Position numbers and translations under genes: made by a program. A stretch of DNA of 64,000 nucleotides from Allium sativum (taxonomy: Eukaryota; Streptophyta; Magnoliopsida; Asparagales; Amaryllidaceae). The notes under the pieces are model-generated. The model ran no database searches and was not told the DNA's origin. It saw nothing but the letters and a program-made list of their open reading frames with translations. Positions 33,061-46,005 of the stretch are shown here, piece by piece. The stretch lies in the NCBI GenBank assembly GCA_030737875.1, contig CM060912.1, positions 457,812,310 through 457,876,309 on the forward strand. Reading direction: 5' to 3'. Within the stretch, counting starts at the first letter, position 1, and each line of letters opens with the position of its first letter.

Positions 33061-34440
33061 TAAGGATCCCATCCACTTTTGCTGTCCTAAGACTATGCGC
33101 TCGAAGAGTCTCCAACACTTCCCTAAGATGTAGGGCATGCTCTTCTCCACCAGAATATCATCCAAAATCGTCACAACTGTCTCCCACGCAGACCACCCTA
33201 GTCGAATTCGGCATCCCCCAAATGCAAGCCCCAAAGGCCTAAACCAATATCAGACAAACACCCAAGGGATACCTCCTTCGAATTCAGACGACCTACGTGA
33301 GACGATACTAGTAAAAATGGCTAAATAATTAAGCCCTTGACCAATTCTGGATGTTCTCGCCAGTCTCGCTCCAAAACCGTCGTTTATCGTATACTGGCCC
33401 TGCTCAGCCTATTGAGCACATACGAAAACTTATTTCGCTCCTAGAAAAGACCCAGATGTCATCTACAAAGACCATCACGAACTTATTTAGGTACTCCCTG
33501 AACACCCTTCTCAACAAAGTATGCGGGGGCGTTCGTCAAACCCAATGGCATCACCAACCACTCATAAAAGAAATCATCCGGAGTCCCAAAGGCAGTCTCC
33601 TCTATACTATTCTCAGCCACTCTCAACTGATGAAATCCCGTGGCTAAGTCCTACTACAAAAATACTGAGGCGCCAGCCAACTGATCAAGGAGATCATTAA
33701 TCCTCGGCAATGGGTATCTATTCTTCTTTGTGAGTTTCTTTAGTTCCCTTTAGCCTACACAAAGTCTGAGGGACCCATCCGCCTTCATAACAAAAACTAC
33801 TGGAGCGCCCCACTCCGATATACTTCGTCTTATGAACCCCTTCTCAAGCAAATCGCCTACTTACTTATGGAGTTCCCTCCTCTCACTAGGAGCCATGTGG
33901 CACACTGGCCAAGATACTAGTTTGGCATTATCCACCAGATATATTCGGAAGTCAATCTCCCGCTTCGGAGGTAAGCCCTTCACCTCCTCAAACACATCCG
34001 GGTATTCCCGGACCGCTCTAACAGATCGCAGACTCTAGACCAACGTGTCAGGCGATTCTAGATACCTTAGCATAACAGATTCTATGGGATTACAAGAGAT
34101 CTCGAGAGTGTTACTTAGGCGGCCCATAAGCCTAACAACTCTCCCTTCAAAATGTAGAACAGCACTCCTACTGGATAACCAGTCCATGCCCAAAATTAAC
34201 CCATAGCCCGCGAAGCCCAACAAGCATCACATCTAAACTCAACGCTAAGTATAGAAACTTTCAAACCCAAACATATCATGGAGCCCCAACTGGGTTTGAA
34301 ACAACTAAGGGATCATCTACCAACTGGTGTCTAAGTGCAGTGACTCAACTAACCATGATGAGATAAACGAACTCGATATATCAGAATCAAATAAAGCTTG
34401 GATCGGATAATAAAGAAATCCAAATTCCAACCTAAACGGT
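33061..34440 (-). pseudogene. Element C protease-reverse transcriptase remnant
   Basis: Minus-strand similarity to A runs from the protease (the 62-aa frame 34223-34035 with [17 protein letters not shown]) through RT, with many stops and frameshifts. DILV without the FVDD aspartates appears near 33165. At about 33080-33100 the RT sequence jumps into the end of RNase H, a loss of roughly 590 bp relative to A. Confidence 0.8.
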
Positions 34441-34977
34441 CATATCCCCATCTGGTACCCAAGTCGTGAGGGAATACAACTACCCTCCAGAAGATTCCAT
34501 ACCTTGCCTTTGCTTCTTTGGACAATCCTAATAACGTGTCCTATTCCTCCCAAAAGGATAACTACCAGCCTTCTTCTTCCCTATTCTCCACTCGTAACCT
34601 CCCACCAATGAGGTTTCATCTTTCATTAACCAAACAACTATTTGAGCCTTCCTCCCATCGTTTATCCAATAGATACCTACCAGTCCTCCTCCTTCTTGAA
34701 CCAACTTCTAATCCGACTAACGTCTAAGTCCCTTGAAGTGGTTTTCCATCCTTATCTATCTTAGAAAGATCATCTGTACGCGGAGGGGAAACTCAAAACG
34801 AGAGAAAGGAAGAGATTCAAAATGGAGAATTCGAAAGATATAGATATGGCTATTGGGGATTATGCTTTCCTTTCAAAAACTTTTCTCTTAAAAGACATGT
34901 TTTTGAAAATACTCCTTTCCAAAAGTATTCTTAGAAAATAGTTTTTCTAAAAAATTTATCTGTTCCGGTAACCTTAA
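34441..34977 (-). pseudogene. Element C leader with residual gag
   Basis: The leader near 34800-34977 matches A and B (TTTCGAATTCTCC, TTTTCTAAAAC). The Gag start codon region, the Gag fold and both zinc knuckles are missing or unrecognisable, so gag is essentially deleted. Confidence 0.7.
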
Positions 34978-34989
34978 GCTCTGATACCA
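34978..34989 (-). other. Primer-binding site of element C
   Basis: Minus strand TGGTATCAGAGC, an exact initiator-Met-tRNA site adjacent to the right-hand LTR. It identifies that LTR as the 5' LTR. Confidence 0.92.
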
Positions 34990-34991
34990 CG

Positions 34992-37900
34992 TGTAACACC
35001 CCACACCCGCTATAGTCACTCACTAAGGGAATGCCATAGCATCGGTGGAGTATTTTTAGTGAGTATAGAACAGTAAAATTACAACAAGACAGATATAATG
35101 TAATACTTGAAAATTTAAAACATCATCTCATAGCAGCGGAAAGTAAAACATGTTTGGTTACATCATAAAACCATAACAAGAGTCAAGTACAAAATATCCA
35201 TCCTGAATAAAATAAGTACATAATCCCACTACTCATAACAAATAGCCATAACAGAAAAGATAAGATAAGCTGAGCTCTACATCTACGGTCCAAGCTCCAA
35301 GAGATAGATAAAGCAAACTGATCAAAGCCCACTAGCACTAGGCCCAACCTGAGGACCTGAAGGAAAAAGATAAAAACAACGGGGGTCAGACATAAGCCTG
35401 AGTGAACCCTATCTCCTTAATAATACAATTATTAAAGTAATTAGGGTATGATATGAACTCGGTATGGTATCTTTGGGGATAATGACTACACTAAGTTGCC
35501 CACGAACACAGGACGAACTAAGATAACCGTAAAGACGCATCTACCCACCCAAGGATAATTACTAACTGCACCACACCAGTCACTCCTACTCAAAGGTTGA
35601 TCCCACCCAAGGATATCAAAGATAGATATAACCAGTAGTTTCCTGTACCCTAGTTGACTACATAGGTGCCGTCTGCCCCTATCTCTACTAGGTGTACCCC
35701 ACTACCCCAAGCGATCGGCTCCCTAACGTAGATACCCGTGCTGGTCCCACAGTGGGGTGTATCACTCCCCTAAAGTGGCTACCCAATACTATCAACGGTG
35801 CACGGCTTTATATCTACACGATGCAACAACGGCTTATCTACCAGCCCGGGCCCACACACGCATATGAAACCCGTTGGACTTGCGTTGCCACCGCTACCCC
35901 GTTTTGGCCTCTTATAATCAAGCCCAATATGCGTGTCCCGTCACTCGACATGGGTCGAGCCCACAAAGATACGTTTGGGATATTGGTTGAAACGGGCCCC
36001 CACAAGCTACTACTTAAGCTTGTCATTTTATCTAGTGCATTCCACTTAACCCCTTTTTATAATCATGCCCCCTTACATGTTAAGGTTTGGTTAAGTCATC
36101 CAATTATATTACAATTGCCACTTAAGGCACCCACTAGATTTCCGCATGCCACCCAAGGCACTTACTTGATTCCCCCATGCCACCCAAGGCACTTACTTAA
36201 CCCTTTAATCATGTTTAGTTACATGTTCCACTCTGGTTAAGTATTCTAATCGTATTTTCTATTGCCACCCAAGGCAACCCACTAGTTTTCTCATGCCACC
36301 CAAGGCACCCCCACTAGTTACTACATGCCACCCAAGGCACCCACTTAACCCCTCATGTCCCACTACATGCTAATATGGTTAAGTGTTTCTTAATTAATTA
36401 AGACCGTGATCTCCCATAAAGACCTCCCACATTAGACTGGCTGTTATGACCGCCTGGTTAAGCCGGTAGGGTCCGGGCAGTCTTACGTCATAACAGAGTC
36501 TAACCTCGTGTCTTTACTTTAATCACGTATTTAATTTGTGCCTAAGACCTCTCACATTAGACTGGCTGTTATGACCGCCTGGTTAAGCCGGTAGGGTCCG
36601 GGCAGTCTTACGTCATAACAGAGCCTAACCTCGTGTCTTAGTCGATTAATTACACCTAATTAATCACCCCCATATTAATTATCCCTAATTAATATCAATT
36701 TATTCATAACATGGGTAGACCTAACTCAATAGGTAAATTCCCATGGGGTAGACCTAACTCAATAGGTAAATTCCCACTTATGTTAATTAATTTTTTATGG
36801 TATGCTTAATCATACCCATTTCAACATACTTTTAATTAACATATTAATTAACCCCATCGTTCCCCACGTAAATCGTCATTATGACATAATAAAGGGAAGA
36901 TTTACCACACATAACATGGGTTTAGCATATAACTTTATCATGGGTTAAGAGGATGTCAACTTGCATATATGAGCATGTATTAACCCAACTATATTCAACC
37001 CAAACTTGCATATTATCAAACATGTGTCTTACATAACATGTTGCATATGAACTTACATATCATCAAACATGTGATTTGCATAACATGTTGCATATGAACT
37101 TACATATCATCATACATGTGATTTGCATAACATGTAGAACTTGCATTTTAGCATATACTTAACTTGCATAAGCACTCACATACTTGCATAAGCATTCATA
37201 TACTTGCATAAGCTTGCATATCATGTTAAACTTGCATTTCAACATATACATAACTTGCATAAACATTCACATACTTGCATAGGCTTGCATATTATGTTAG
37301 ACTTGCATTTCAACATATACATAACTTGCATAAACATTCACATACTTGCATAGGCTTGCATATTATGTTAAACTTGCATTTCAACATATACATAACTTGC
37401 ATAAACATTCACATACTTGCATAGGCTTGCATATTATGTTAAACTTGCATTTCAACATATACATAACTTGCATAAACATTCACATACTTGCATAGGCTTG
37501 CATATTATGTTAAACTTGCATTTCAACATATACATAACTTGCATAAACATTCACATACTTGCATAGGCTTGCATATTATGTTAAACTTGCATTTCAACAT
37601 ATACATAACTTGCATAAACATTCATATACTTGCATAAGCTTGCATATTATGTTAAACTTGCATTTCAACATATACATAACTTGCATAAACATTCATATAC
37701 TTGCATAAGCTTGCATATTATGTTAAACTTGCATTTCAACATATACATAACTTGCATAAACATTCATATACTTGCATAAGATGTTAAACATGCATATAAG
37801 CATATACATGACTTGCATAAGTACTCACATACTTGCATAACATGTTTGCATAATGGATCCATATTCACTTAGTGTTTTGCATCATAAACATCATGAAACA

Positions 37901-38620
37901 ACTTGCATAAAAATATCATGATTACATATTATGAAACTTGCATGACATAAGGCATATAACTTTGCAAAACACATAATATTCACTACATCAAGCTTGCATA
38001 AATATATGGATCCACAAACATAGCCATACTTTATCACATCTTATCATAATCAATTCAATAATTGATTATTAAGGGGATAGAAGCTCACCAAAACAAGATT
38101 AGCAAGTTAAATGAAGCAAATCCCAATGATTAAGTAGAAGAAGATGTAGATTAGTTTGCAAACCCTCTTAGGATTTTTAGTGGAGGCTCTCCAATTTTCT
38201 AAGTGGTGGCATAATGGCCTTAGATCTATTTTTGGTAAGGATAAGGGGGTATTAGGGTGTATATATAGATTAGTTAGATGTTTTAGGACCATAGGATATA
38301 CCCTAGAACCAATCCTAGCCTTTAAAGCATGTCTTGGGGAAGAAGTCAAGTGTAGGAACCATTTAGGGCCCAAAAAAAACAGCCCAAAACTCATCCCGGG
38401 CCTCAAAACATGAGCAGTTTTCGTTTTTGATTTTTCGTGAAACTTTGACGGGCCATAACTTGGTCATACGGACTCCGATTTACGAAAACTCGGACTCTAT
38501 TTCGCGTATTTTTCCGAGACGAACACAATGGCACAGCCCGTTTCCCCTGATTCAGAATAATAAATTTAATTCTGCTCTGATTTATGTTATAACAAGTTAT
38601 TTAACATACGGGGTGTTACA
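34992..38620 (-). repeat. 5' LTR of element C
   Basis: Near-identical to 27582-31211 at an offset of 7,410 bp. TATA on the minus strand at 38259-38268. Paired stem-loops at 36417-36641 and the 71-bp array at 37231-37800. Confidence 0.93.
35357..38088 (-). other. Predicted LTR intron, element C
   Basis: Minus-strand donor TTTTG|GTGAGCTTC at 38088, about 170 bp after the TATA box. Acceptor TTTTTATCTTTTTCCTTCAG|GTCC ending at 35357. Span 2,732 nt, including the 71-bp array and the stem-loops. Prediction only. Confidence 0.5.
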
Positions 38621-38625
38621 GAAAA

Positions 38626-41600
38626 ATTCCTGGCACTAAAGCAAGGGAGCTCATCAGTAAAGGAATATGTCAATAAATTTAATCAGTTAGCAAGGTTTGG
38701 CTTGGAGTTGGTGAACACGCCAGAGAAGAAAGCTTTGAGGTTCGTTAGAGGCTTGAATGAACCGTTGCAAGGGTTGGCTATGACCCACATCCCTATGGGA
38801 GCCACCTTTGAAAAGCTAGTAGAAATGGCACTTATGCATGAGGATAAGGCAGTTGAAAAGAAAGGGGATCAGAAGAAACCCCAACAGCAAAATAAGAAGG
38901 ATGGTAAAAACAATAATGGCAAAGGGAAGAAGAAATGCTTCAATTGTGGGACGCCTGGCCATCTCAGCAAAGATTGTAGAAAGAAAAAGAAGACTGGTTG
39001 TTTTCATTGTGGAGATGCGGGACATTTAGTGAAGGACTGTCCAAAGAAGGGGCAGAGGGCAGGGTCTACCTCGGGAGGACAGGTGCAGGCTCTTATGGCA
39101 CCAGAGCAGGCAAGGGGGCAAGTTCAGGCTATTGCGGCCCCACCGCTGCAAGAAAGAGGTAGAACAATTTCTGTTGAAAGCTTAGTTTTTCTGTTTGATC
39201 ATCCTGTCCGTACCTTATTCGATTCTGGCGCATCTCATTCGTTTATCTCTGCATCATTAGTTGAATCACTGCACTTGAACACCAATTTAGTAGAGGATCC
39301 CTTGGTCGTTTCAAATCCAATTGGGGGTTCGGCTCATTTGACCATGATATGTTTGGATTTGAAAATCTCTATACTTAGCGTTGAATTTAGATGTGATGCT
39401 TATGTATTGGGCTTCACGGGCTATGGGCTAATTTTAGGAATGGATTGGTTGTCTAGAAATAGGGCCATTCTTGATTGTGAAAGGAGAGTAGTTAGGCTTG
39501 TGACTCGCCTTGGTAATGCTCTCGACATCTTTTGTAATCCCATAAATTCCGTTATGCTAAGTTATCTTGAATCGCTTGACGCGTCTGTAGAGAACCTGCG
39601 ATCGGTAGAAGTGGTCCGGGAATATCCGGATGTGTTTGAGGAGGTGAAGGGCTTACCTCCAAAGCGGGAGATAGACTTTCGAATTTATCTTGTGTATAAT
39701 GCTAAACCCGTATCTTTGCCAGTGCGCCACATGGCTCCTCGTGAAAGGAGGGAACTCAATAAGCAAGTAAAGGAGTTGCTTGAGAAGGGGTTCATAAGAC
39801 ATAGTATATCGGAGTGGGGTGCTCCAGTAGTTTTTGCCACAAAGGCGGATGGGTCTCTTAGACTTTGTATGGACTATAGAGAACTAAACAAGCTTACTAA
39901 AAAGAACCGACACCCATTGCCGAGGATTGACGATCTCTTTGATCAGTTAGTTGGCGCCTCAGTGTTTTCGCAGTTGGACTTAGCCACTGGCTTTCATCAA
40001 CTGAGAGTGGCTGAGGATAGTATAGATAAGACTGCTTTTAGGACTCCTGACAGATTCTATGAATGGCTAGTGATGCCCTTTGGTTTGACAAACGCCCCTG
40101 CATATTTTGTTGATTTGATGAGTAGGGTGTTTAGGGAATACCTTAACAAATTCGTGGTAGTCTTTGTGGATGACATCTTAGTCTTTTCTAAGAATAAAGA
40201 AGAGCACTCCCTACATCTTAGGGAAGTGTTGGAAACCCTTCGAGCGCATAACCTTAAGGCAAAATTTTCTAAGTGTCACTTCTGGAGGAAGGAAGTACGG
40301 TTCTTAGGGCACGTGGTTTCCAAAGAAGGGATAGCAGTGGATCCCGCAAAGGTGGTGGCCATCCAAGATTGGAAGGTCCCTAAAAATGCAATCGAAGTAA
40401 GAAGTTTCTTGGGGTTGGCTGGCTATTATAGGAAGTTTATCAAAGACTTCGCAAAAATATCAGCTCCATTAACACGGTTAACGAAGAAGAACCTGGTTTT
40501 TACGTGGGACAAAGATTGCGATGATGCGTTCCAACGTTTAAAGAGAGCCTTAACTTCAGCCCCAGTCTTAGTGCTGCCAGACGGGAATAAACCGTTTACC
40601 ATCTATACTGATGCTTGTGGGGCGAGACTTGGCGCGGTCCTCATGCAAGAGGGAAGAGTAATAGCCTATGGTGGAAGGCAGTTGAGGGTTCATGAAAAGA
40701 ATTACCCCACGCATGACTTAGAGCTAGCCGCAATTGTTTTCGCGCTTAAGTCTTGGCGTCACTATCTTCTTGGTGAGAAATTCGAACTGTTCACTGACCA
40801 CAAATCATTAAAATACTTATTCTCTCAGAAGGATTTGAATTTAAGGCAGCAACGGTGGATGGAATTCTTAGCCTCCTACGATTTTGAAATAGCATATACC
40901 CCGGGCAAGGGTAACGTGGTGGCAGACGCCTTAAGTAGGAAAAGGTTGTCCTTGAGTCCGTTGTTTGTTGAACGACAAAGCTTAGAATTCATCTCTATGT
41001 TTGACTTTAGACCCTCCGTTGACTTAGTACCCGGTCTGTTAGCATCCTTGGAGGTTAGACCTACACTTCTAGGACGGGTTGGTGAGGCACAGCGAGACGA
41101 CCCACAGTTGGTTGAGATAGTAGAAAAGCTCAAAGGGGGGGAGTCGTCAAGCCATCTTCGTAGGTATACCCTAGACGATAAGGGTTGGTTACGAAGGGAT
41201 AATAGACTTTGTGTACCACAAGACGAAGACTTAAGGAAGGCTATTCTTGATGATGCTCATCGCTCAAAAATGACCATTCATCCCGGCGGGGATAAGATGT
41301 ACAAAGATATGAAGCGGGTTTTCTTTTGGGCCGGTATGAAAAAGGATGTGGCCGAGTACGTCGCTAGATGCTTGGTGTGCCAACGAGTTAAAGCAGAACA
41401 AAAGAAACCCGGTGGGTTGCTTCACCCATTAGAAGTTCCACTATGGAAATGGGAAAGCATCTCAATGGATTTTGTGGATGGATTACCAAGATCAAGGAAG
41501 GGTAACACGGGGATTTGGGTTATAGTAGATAGACTTACTAAAAGCGCCCATTTTATTCCCGTGAAAAGTAAGAGGACTGCTCCGTGGTTGGCTTCTGTAT

Positions 41601-42220
41601 ACATTAAGGAGATAGTTCGTTTGCACGGTATTCCTTCTAGTATAGTAAGCGACCGTGACCCCATCTTTACTAGCGAATTTTGGAAGAGTTTACAAGAGGT
41701 GGTAGGGACTCAGCTATGTTTGAGCACCGCATATCATCCTCAGACAGACGGCCAGACCGAGAGGGTGAATCGCATTCTAGAGGATCTTTTAAGGCTTTGT
41801 ATCCTAGACTTTGGGGGTACATGGGAAGAGCACCTTCCGTTAGTAGAATTCGCATATAATAATAGCTTTCAGTCTAGTATTGGCATGGCACCTTTCGAAG
41901 CTCTTTATGGAAGGCCTTGCCGTTCGCCTACTTGTTGGTGGGAATCTACCGATAAAATCCTACTTGGGCCCGATATGGTTAGGGAAACCTCGGAGAAGAT
42001 TGAGCTGATTCGAAGGAGGATGAAAGCAACACAAGATAGGCAAAAATCGTATGCTGATAAGAGGAGGACAGATCTTGAGTTTGACATTGGGGACATGGTT
42101 TTTATCAAAGTATCTCCGTTACAGAATGTTGTTCGCTTTGGGTCCGTGGGGAAATTAGCACCAAGGTTTGTAGGGCCGTTTCCTGTAAAAAAAAAACAAG
42201 ATTGGGAAGATGGCATATAG
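38626..42220 (+). CDS. gag-pol: Element B Gag-Pol, main part
   Basis: Continues the B Gag frame after element C; the ATG at 38702 is internal. Zinc knuckles at about 38936 ([14 protein letters not shown]) and 38999 ([14 protein letters not shown]), protease DSGAS near 39220, RT with QLDLATGFH and FVDD (about 40164), RNase H with an intact YTDAC Asp (40610-40612), integrase HHCC (CLVCQRVK), and core D,D,E ([23 protein letters not shown]). The frame ends after an A10 run at 42187-42196, where a net one-base shift gives a stop at 42218-42220. Integrase C-terminus and chromodomain lie in the next frame. Otherwise no stops, so B is close to a functional copy. Confidence 0.92.
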
Positions 42221-42545
42221 GGTGGAGTTGCCTGAGAAACTTAGTGGAGTACACGACGTATTCCATGTATCACATTTGAGAAAGTGTTTGCACAAGACCG
42301 CGGAGGTGGTAGAGCCGAGCTTGCTTAAAGAGGTGGAAATAGAGCGTGATGCAACAATTAGACGAGCTCCTACATGCATTCTTGGGTCGGAGATCAAAAA
42401 GTTGAGGAATCGAGAGGTCAGACTGGTTAAAGTGCAATGGGGAGATGATGAGAGCAACGCAACTTGGGAGACAGAAGAGAAGATGCGTTCGTTGTACCCT
42501 TTTCTTTTTGAGGGTATGTCTTTTAATTTCTCCTTTATCGCTTAG
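42210..42545 (+). CDS. Element B integrase C-terminus and chromodomain
   Basis: Out-of-frame continuation of B Pol. MAYRVELP and [11 protein letters not shown] are the integrase C-terminal module. [20 protein letters not shown] is a chromodomain, the histone-tail-binding module that directs chromovirus integration to heterochromatin. The ATG at 42210 is internal and lies 14 bp after the A10 run. Without correction it would not be joined to integrase. Confidence 0.88.
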   Translation: MAYRVELPEKLSGVHDVFHVSHLRKCLHKTAEVVEPSLLKEVEIERDATIRRAPTCILGSEIKKLRNREVRLVKVQWGDDESNATWETEEKMRSLYPFLFEGMSFNFSFIA

Positions 42546-43109
42546 CTTATCTTATCTTATCTTTAGTATGTCCTCTCATTAGTATCTTTGACCTTTAGTT
42601 AGGATAATCCTATGGTTGAAACATGTGTTTGAGACATGTTATGTATGATGGATGCAAAATGGATGCAAGTGTTTGCTAGTGGTTGCTCGTGGATGCATAT
42701 ATACACACACTTTAGGCACTAGATCGGCTCAGTCACTTCATATTGCATATTGCATATATATGGATGTATTTAGTATAATGGATGTATAATGGTTGTACCA
42801 TCATATGGATGCTGCATTCGGTTGAATGGGTGTGCACGCATATAGAAGTAGTATGTAAGCAATTAGGATCTTTTGCATACATAATGGATTCATGACACTT
42901 ACATAATTTGCATTAAGGAGGTCAACTGAATCAGTAGACCGCCTGATTTCGCATTAGGTAAGGACATGTACACACACTTGCATATGATCATAAAGCATTA
43001 GAAGTCTTTTAAGGACAATGGATGCCTGTGTATGATGGATGAGTAGATGGACGTTTGGATGGTAGGATATACATTCTTCCAGACTTGAAGATTTCGGGGA
43101 CGAAATCCT
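42546..43109 (+). other. Element B 3' untranslated region
   Basis: No gene. Carries GATCGGCTCAGTCACTTCAT and TTGCATATTGCATAT, the hairpin GGTCAACTGA/TCAGTAGACC at 42920-42940, and the perfect hairpin GATTTCG-GGGA-CGAAATC at 43090-43107. Confidence 0.8.
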
Positions 43110-43124
43110 AAAAGGAGGGGAGAA
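43110..43124 (+). other. Polypurine tract of element B
   Basis: AAAAGGAGGGGAGAA directly before the 3' LTR. Confidence 0.9.
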
Positions 43125-46000
43125 TGTAACACCCCGAATTTTCTATTAACACTAAAGTTGCTAAAATAATAATAAGTGTGTAAGAGAGGGGATGTATCTA
43201 ATATGAATATAAAGATATTAATAAGTGTGTGAGAGAGGGGATGTATCTAATATGTATATAAAAACAATAATAAGTAAAGGGGGATGTATCTAATATGTAC
43301 ATTGTAGAAAAAATATATATTTTTATGACATGAATAGAAGTTTATTAATATGCTGAGTGTTTGCTGAGTCACTTCTGACTCATTGCTGAGTCAACAAGAT
43401 AAACCCCATCTTGTCTGAACGGCTGCGGTTATTTCTAGGTTAAATCTAATGGCCTAAATGAATTCTAAAAATCTATAAATAAGTGGGTAGACCCTAGACC
43501 TAAATCACTTGTAAAATTAGAGAAGCTACCGTCATGCTGCTGCCATGGAGTTCAGCATAGCCGTCACAAATTAAGAAGAGGAAGCCTAATCATCTACAAC
43601 TAAATCTACACAAATCAAATCAAAAGATCTCTCTTTCTCTAATTCTTTTCTTTTGTTGGTGAGTATGATGATTCTCACAAGACTATTACAAACTAATTTG
43701 ACTCAGTTATGAATGGATCACAAGAAAGTGATGTGATTTGTAATTGTAAATTCTATATATTGTGGATCTCTTATCATGTTATTATGTTGTCGTATGATGT
43801 AAATTATATATGCTATGTCATGCTATGTTGTAAATTCTCTTATGCTATGTCGTGCTATGTTGAGAATCATGTCAAGCTATGTTATACTATCATACTATGC
43901 CATGTTATAAATCATGCTATATTATGTTGAAAAATCATGTTGTTGGATCATGCTTAAAGTTATGTTTTTTTTTTAATTTAAATGGATCTTGTTTATGGGA
44001 ATTTGCCTATTAGGTTAGGTGTACCCATAAACTTGAAACTATAATTAAATAAAACTTGATTATGGGAATTTGCCTATTGAGTTAGGTGTACCCATATAAA
44101 ACCATGTTGTTAAAAAAATTAGATGATGTTGATTCACACATGTTCATATGTAAGTTTATGAAAATTGATTGAGATTATATTAGGTGAATTTTGAACAAGT
44201 TGACACCTTTAGGTCCATGACATGTATAATCTATGCAAGTTGGACATATGCAAGTTTCACCCCTTATTATGATTCATTTGGTCACATATACATGTTGTTA
44301 TTATGATAATCTCTTTTATGCTATGAGTTAGGCTATTCGAGTCTAACATATATTTTGCGAATAAACGTTCAAACGTGGGGTAGGGGTAATATTAGGAATT
44401 AATAAATTGGGTGCAATTTTGTAAGATTTTGCATACCATGAATGGATGTCCATAATTGAGTCAATTATGGACATTGTTAAAAATTGGAAGTAATTAATAA
44501 TTCAAGTAGGGAATTATTAAAATTGGGGGAAAGTGGATTATTATTAATAATCAATGCTTAGGACACGAGGTTGGACCCGTTTGTGATGTAAACCTGCCCG
44601 GACCCGCCCGGCAAATCCAGTAGTCACAAATGTCGGCCCAATGTGAGAGGTCCTAGGCCCAAACTAAAGCATAACAGTTGTAAAGACACGAGGTTAGACT
44701 CTTTTATGGTGTAAGACTGCCCGGACCCGCCCGGCAAATCCAGCTGCCATAAATGCCAGTCTAATGTGAGAGGTCTTTATGAGGTTATGGCCTTAATGAA
44801 CTAAGAAATACTTAACCAGATAATCATGTAAGGTGGGACATGGGGGTTAAGTAGGTGCCTTGGGTGGCATGAGGAATCTGGTGGTTGCCTTTAGAGGCAT
44901 TTGAAATACGATTAGACTTAACCAAACACACATGTAAATGAACATGACTAAGTGGGTTAAGTGGGATGGACTAATGGGGACAAGCTTAGGTGGAATGCTT
45001 GTGGTAAATAGTGGGGGTCCATTTCAACCAGTATCCCAAAACGTATCTTTGTGGGCTCGACCCAAGTCGAGGACGGGACACGCATACTGGGTTTGACTAT
45101 AAGAGGCCAAAACAGGGAGCGGTGGCAACGCAAGTCCAACGGGTTTCATAGGCGTGTGTGGACCCGGGCTGGTAGGTAAGACGTTGTTGCATCGTGTAGG
45201 TATAAGCCGTGCATGTCCGTTGTATCAGGTTGCCACTTTAGGGGAGTGATACACCCCACTGTGGGGCCAGCACGGGTATCTACGAGTTAGGGAGCCGATC
45301 GAATAATGGGAAGTAGGGTACACCTAGTGGAGATAGGGGCAGGCGGCACCTATGTAGTCAGCTAGGGGTACGTAAAGCCATTGGGGAAGTTTCTAAGTGA
45401 AGCTAAGTGGGATGAATCTTTAGGGTGACTGGTGTGGTGCAGTATGGTGTTTATCCTTTAGTATTTAGGAGCGCCTATAACGTTGCCTTTAGCGATTGTC
45501 TATGTCCTTAATCTGCTCTTCATAGACATTTTCTTGTTTTCCAGCTTATGCCTTAGTCCAGTTATTTTGGTAATAGTATTGTAGAATTATCATATTCACC
45601 AGACTTTATGTCTGACCCCCTCTTTTCCATCCTTTTTCTCCCTTCAGGTCCGCAGGTTGGGCCAAGTTCTAGTGGAGTCTAGTTGGATCGCTTATCTTCT
45701 GGAAAGCTTGGACTGCTGAAGTAAAGTCCAGCTTGTTATCTTTCTTTTTAATGGCTATTCATGTAATGGGATTATGTACTTGTTTTATCAAGATAGATAT
45801 TGTACTTGACATTGAATATGGTGTTATGATGTAATCAAACATGTTTTGACTTCTGCTACAATGAAATAAAGTTTTTGAATTTCCAAGTACTATTTTATAT
45901 CTGTCTTGTTGTAATTTTACTGTTCTATATTCACTTAAAACCTCCATGGAAGTTAATGCATTCCCTTTGTGAGTGACATTAATGGACGTGGGGTGTTACA
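43125..46000 (+). repeat. 3' LTR of element B
   Basis: 2,876 bp. Relative to the 5' copy it lacks one AGAGAGGGGATGTATCTA unit and has an extra GCTGAGTGTTT. The same small frames recur at 43709, 44957 minus and 45759 minus; they are LTR sequence. Confidence 0.93.
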
Positions 46001-46005
46001 TGAAA

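Larger units (their letters stand above)
27582..38620 (-). mobile_element. Element C, young non-autonomous Ty3/gypsy element
   Basis: Minus-strand element of 11,039 bp flanked by GAAAA (27577-27581 and 38621-38625), inserted in the B gag. Its LTRs (3,630 and 3,629 bp) differ by three substitutions and one base in an A-run, the lowest divergence in the window. The 3.8-kb interior keeps the primer site and polypurine tract, but gag is largely deleted and pol carries several deletions and stops. It therefore cannot make its own proteins. Confidence 0.92.
23999..46000 (+). mobile_element. Element B, chromodomain Ty3/gypsy retrotransposon
   Basis: Flanked by TGAAA (23994-23998 and 46001-46005) and inserted in the element A pol frame just after the protease. 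LTRs of 2,915 and 2,876 bp differ by about 7 substitutions plus a few repeat-unit indels (about 0.3%). Without nested C it is about 11 kb. The interior has a primer site, a long fused gag-pol frame interrupted by C, and a polypurine tract. Proteins are very close to element A, but most of the LTR is a different sequence. Confidence 0.93.

Noticed and set aside
42187..42197. A-run plus C as a -1 programmed frameshift site in B
   Set aside because: The chromodomain frame needs a +1 (or -2) shift relative to the upstream frame, so a -1 slip at AAAAAAC would not reach it; mutation or sequencing error is simpler.
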